64,000 nucleotides of DNA, taken from positions 124,001-188,000 of the forward strand of contig SVOT01000004.1 in the NCBI GenBank assembly GCA_015066225.1. The letters are read 5' to 3'. Both the position numbers and the translations under genes were made by a program. The DNA is from Oscillospiraceae bacterium (GTDB lineage Bacteria; Bacillota; Clostridia; Oscillospirales; Acutalibacteraceae). Every line of letters begins with the position of its first letter. Position 1 is the first letter of the stretch. Below, piece after piece: positions 62,335 through 64,000 of this stretch. The notes under the pieces were generated by a model. That model did not search any database and was not told where the DNA came from. It saw only the letters and a list, made by a program, of their open reading frames with translations.

Positions 62335-63411
62335 GTGAAAAAAGTCGGCAGAAAAGTTCATTTTATGGCACCCGAGGGCAATGTAAAACGAATCGGCGAG
62401 GGCTCGTTTATTCGCTTGAATAACGGCAATATTCTGTTTGCCTTTACTGAGTTCTCAGGAGGCAGAGAGGATGAGGACATCGCCGGAATATCTGTTATTT
62501 CTTCATCTGACGAGGGCGAAAGCTGGTCAGAAAAAAGAGTTCTTTTCGAAAAAGGCGAAAATGATCTTAACATTATGAGCTTTTCGTTTTTGAGAATGGA
62601 AAACGGCGATATCGGTGCGTTTTATATTGTTAAAAACAAAGATGGCTCCGACACTATCGTTATAAGACGCTCCGCTGACGAGGGCAAGAGCTGGAGCGAC
62701 CCGCAAAATTGCTTGAACTCACTCGAAAAGCCCGATTATTTTATACTCAATAACGACAGGGTTTTAAAGCTGAAAAACGGCAGAATCATCCTACCCCTGG
62801 CACGTCACACAATTTACACCGACAGTGACGATTTATCTGTGGGTGAGCTTTGCTTTTTTGTTTCCGACGACGATGGCAGAAGCTTTAGAAAAACCGATAC
62901 AGAATTAAAAACACCCTTTCCGAATGATAAAATCGGCTTTCAGGAGCCGGGGCTGTATGAGCTCCCCGACGGCAGAATATGGTGCTATATAAGAACACTT
63001 TTGGGCTACCAGTACGAGTGTTATTCAGAGGATAACGGTGAGACCTGGTCAACACCCGAGCCCAACGTTTTCTTTTCTTCCCCCGCATCGCCAATGTCCG
63101 TTAAGGATTTTAAAGACCTTACGGTTGCAATTTTCAACCCCATTCCCGAGCATATTTTAAGAGATGACGACGCTGAATTCTGGGGCAGAACACCATACGT
63201 GATGGCAATAAGGAAAAAAGAAGAAAATAAATTCACGCAAGAAAAGCTCTTTTATCTTGAGGATGACCTCAACAACGGCTATTGCTACCCCGCCACATTT
63301 GAGGGCGACGGCTATCTTCTCGTTGCCTATTACCACTCCAACAACACCGATTGCTGCCTTAACAGCACAAAAATCATTAAGGTCTGCTATGAGGAATTAA
63401 CAGACAATTAA
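62335..63411 (+). CDS. Sialidase-fold (BNR/Asp-box) glycosidase
   Basis: 358 aa from GTG 62335 (GGGGTG a few bases upstream). Six-bladed propeller with four Asp boxes (SSDEGESWSE, SADEGKSWSD, SDDDGRSFR, SEDNGETWS). IRR-like and EPGLYELPDGRIWCYIRT blocks fit BNR_2/GH33-like enzymes. No signal peptide. The catalytic Tyr/Glu and the arginine triad could not be confirmed by eye, so it may cleave sialic acid or another sugar acid. Confidence 0.75.
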   Translation: MKKVGRKVHFMAPEGNVKRIGEGSFIRLNNGNILFAFTEFSGGREDEDIAGISVISSSDEGESWSEKRVLFEKGENDLNIMSFSFLRMENGDIGAFYIVKNKDGSDTIVIRRSADEGKSWSDPQNCLNSLEKPDYFILNNDRVLKLKNGRIILPLARHTIYTDSDDLSVGELCFFVSDDDGRSFRKTDTELKTPFPNDKIGFQEPGLYELPDGRIWCYIRTLLGYQYECYSEDNGETWSTPEPNVFFSSPASPMSVKDFKDLTVAIFNPIPEHILRDDDAEFWGRTPYVMAIRKKEENKFTQEKLFYLEDDLNNGYCYPATFEGDGYLLVAYYHSNNTDCCLNSTKIIKVCYEELTDN

Positions 63412-63479
63412 CTCTTGCATTGATAAATTTTGTATGTTATCATTAAAATGTATAATTTTGAGATTTACGGAGGTAGAAA

Positions 63480-64000
63480 ATGAAACACGCAGATCTTATT
63501 AAACAGATGACTCTTGAAGAAAAGGCAAGTCTTTGCGACGGTCTTGATTACTGGCACAGCCAACCGGTTGAGCGCCTTGGAATCAAATCCTTTGCTCTTA
63601 ACGACGGCCCTCACGGTATCCGTAAAAAAGGCAACCCCGAGGAAAACACCGACCTTTTAAAGGGTGTTCCCGCAATTTGCTTCCCCACAGCATCGGCTAC
63701 AGCCTGCTCCTGGGACACAGACCTTATTTATAAAATGGGCGAGGCTCTCGGTGAAGAATGCCTCAAGGAACAGGTTAGTGTTCTTCTTGGCCCCGGCACA
63801 AACATCAAGCGTTCTCCCCTTTGCGGAAGAAACTTTGAATATTTCTCTGAGGACGGTGTTCTTGCAGGTGAAATGTCTGCCGCCTTTGTTAACGGCGTTC
63901 AGTCAAAGGGTGTCGGCACATCACTCAAGCACTTTGCCGCAAACAACCAGGAAACACGCCGTATGACCGTTAACACGGTTGTTGACGAAAGAACATTGCG
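63480..64000 (+). CDS. GH3 beta-glucosidase-like enzyme (5' part)
   Basis: First 173 codons; the gene continues beyond the right edge. GGAGG precedes the ATG by six bases; a weak promoter (TATAAT at 63451-63456) lies upstream. GH3 N-terminal domain blocks: [67 protein letters not shown]. Cytoplasmic (no signal peptide). It probably removes beta-linked glucose or xylose from imported oligosaccharides. The catalytic Asp lies beyond the window. Confidence 0.9.
   Translation, partial: MKHADLIKQMTLEEKASLCDGLDYWHSQPVERLGIKSFALNDGPHGIRKKGNPEENTDLLKGVPAICFPTASATACSWDTDLIYKMGEALGEECLKEQVSVLLGPGTNIKRSPLCGRNFEYFSEDGVLAGEMSAAFVNGVQSKGVGTSLKHFAANNQETRRMTVNTVVDERTL

Noticed and set aside
1-64000. tRNA, rRNA, insertion sequence or prophage genes
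   Set aside because: Intergenic gaps are short and hold promoters, terminators, a riboswitch or the described repeats; no cloverleaf, transposase, integrase or inverted-repeat pair was seen by eye. A tRNAscan or IS search would settle this.

Overview
The window looks like a chromosome segment of a low-to-mid GC, Gram-positive anaerobe of the class Clostridia, probably an Oscillospirales/Ruminococcaceae-like gut or rumen bacterium. This is an inference from gene content and style: strong AGGAGG-type ribosome binding sites and TTGACA/TATAAT promoters, the DarA-HolB-RicT cluster, SpoIID, meso-diaminopimelate dehydrogenase, dockerin-like tails on secreted proteins, zinc-ribbon membrane proteins and several glycosidases. 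No rRNA, tRNA, CRISPR array, insertion sequence or prophage gene was seen. Most of the left 60 percent is transcribed from the minus strand.

Layout. 1-4.3 kb: a cut phosphodiesterase-like gene, ddh, a membrane diguanylate cyclase, a 23S rRNA m5U methyltransferase and a GtrA protein. 4.4-10.7 kb: a structured intergenic repeat, a secreted LCAT-like hydrolase with a dockerin-like tail, BirA, a glycine-rich repeat surface protein, a divergent SulP-like transporter and a ComEC-type metallo-beta-lactamase protein. 10.7-13.7 kb: a zinc-ribbon TPR membrane protein with its partner, and thiT under a TPP riboswitch. 13.7-24.8 kb: a long same-strand run. It reads pseudo-ATCase, flavodoxin-like, PPC-repeat secreted protein, znuABC, mreBCD, PBP2 and minD. 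24.8-25.5 kb: a small ferredoxin followed by tandem copies of the same intergenic repeat. 25.5-32.5 kb: RicT-HolB-DarA, a QueG-like protein, an auxin-efflux-type carrier, an acidic-tailed membrane protein and citrate synthase. 32.5-38.3 kb: SpoIID, a secreted purple-acid-phosphatase-like enzyme and two convergent zinc-ribbon proteins.

38.4-47.3 kb is an alpha-mannoside locus: two GH38 proteins, a GPH-type symporter and a HAD phosphatase around a divergent promoter region. 47.3-55 kb is housekeeping: Nth, VanZ-like, then the recA-recX-rimO-pgsA-cysS-yhbY operon with a LexA-like box, and rpmB divergently. 55.2-59.1 kb is a four-gene plus-strand unit: LRR-dockerin-like protein, small acidic protein, HXXXD acyltransferase and zinc-ribbon membrane protein. 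59-64 kb returns to glycan breakdown: a GH106-like enzyme, a sialidase-fold protein and the start of a GH3 enzyme.

Three observations stand out. First, an aspartate transcarbamoylase homologue has lost every carbamoyl-phosphate and aspartate contact I can align, yet carries a PyrI-type zinc tail. Second, one of the two GH38 proteins has Phe at the catalytic nucleophile position. Third, a repeated RNA-like element occurs at two loci, with stems that covary between loci while the flanks stay conserved. All homology calls come from reading the translations; no database search was run.
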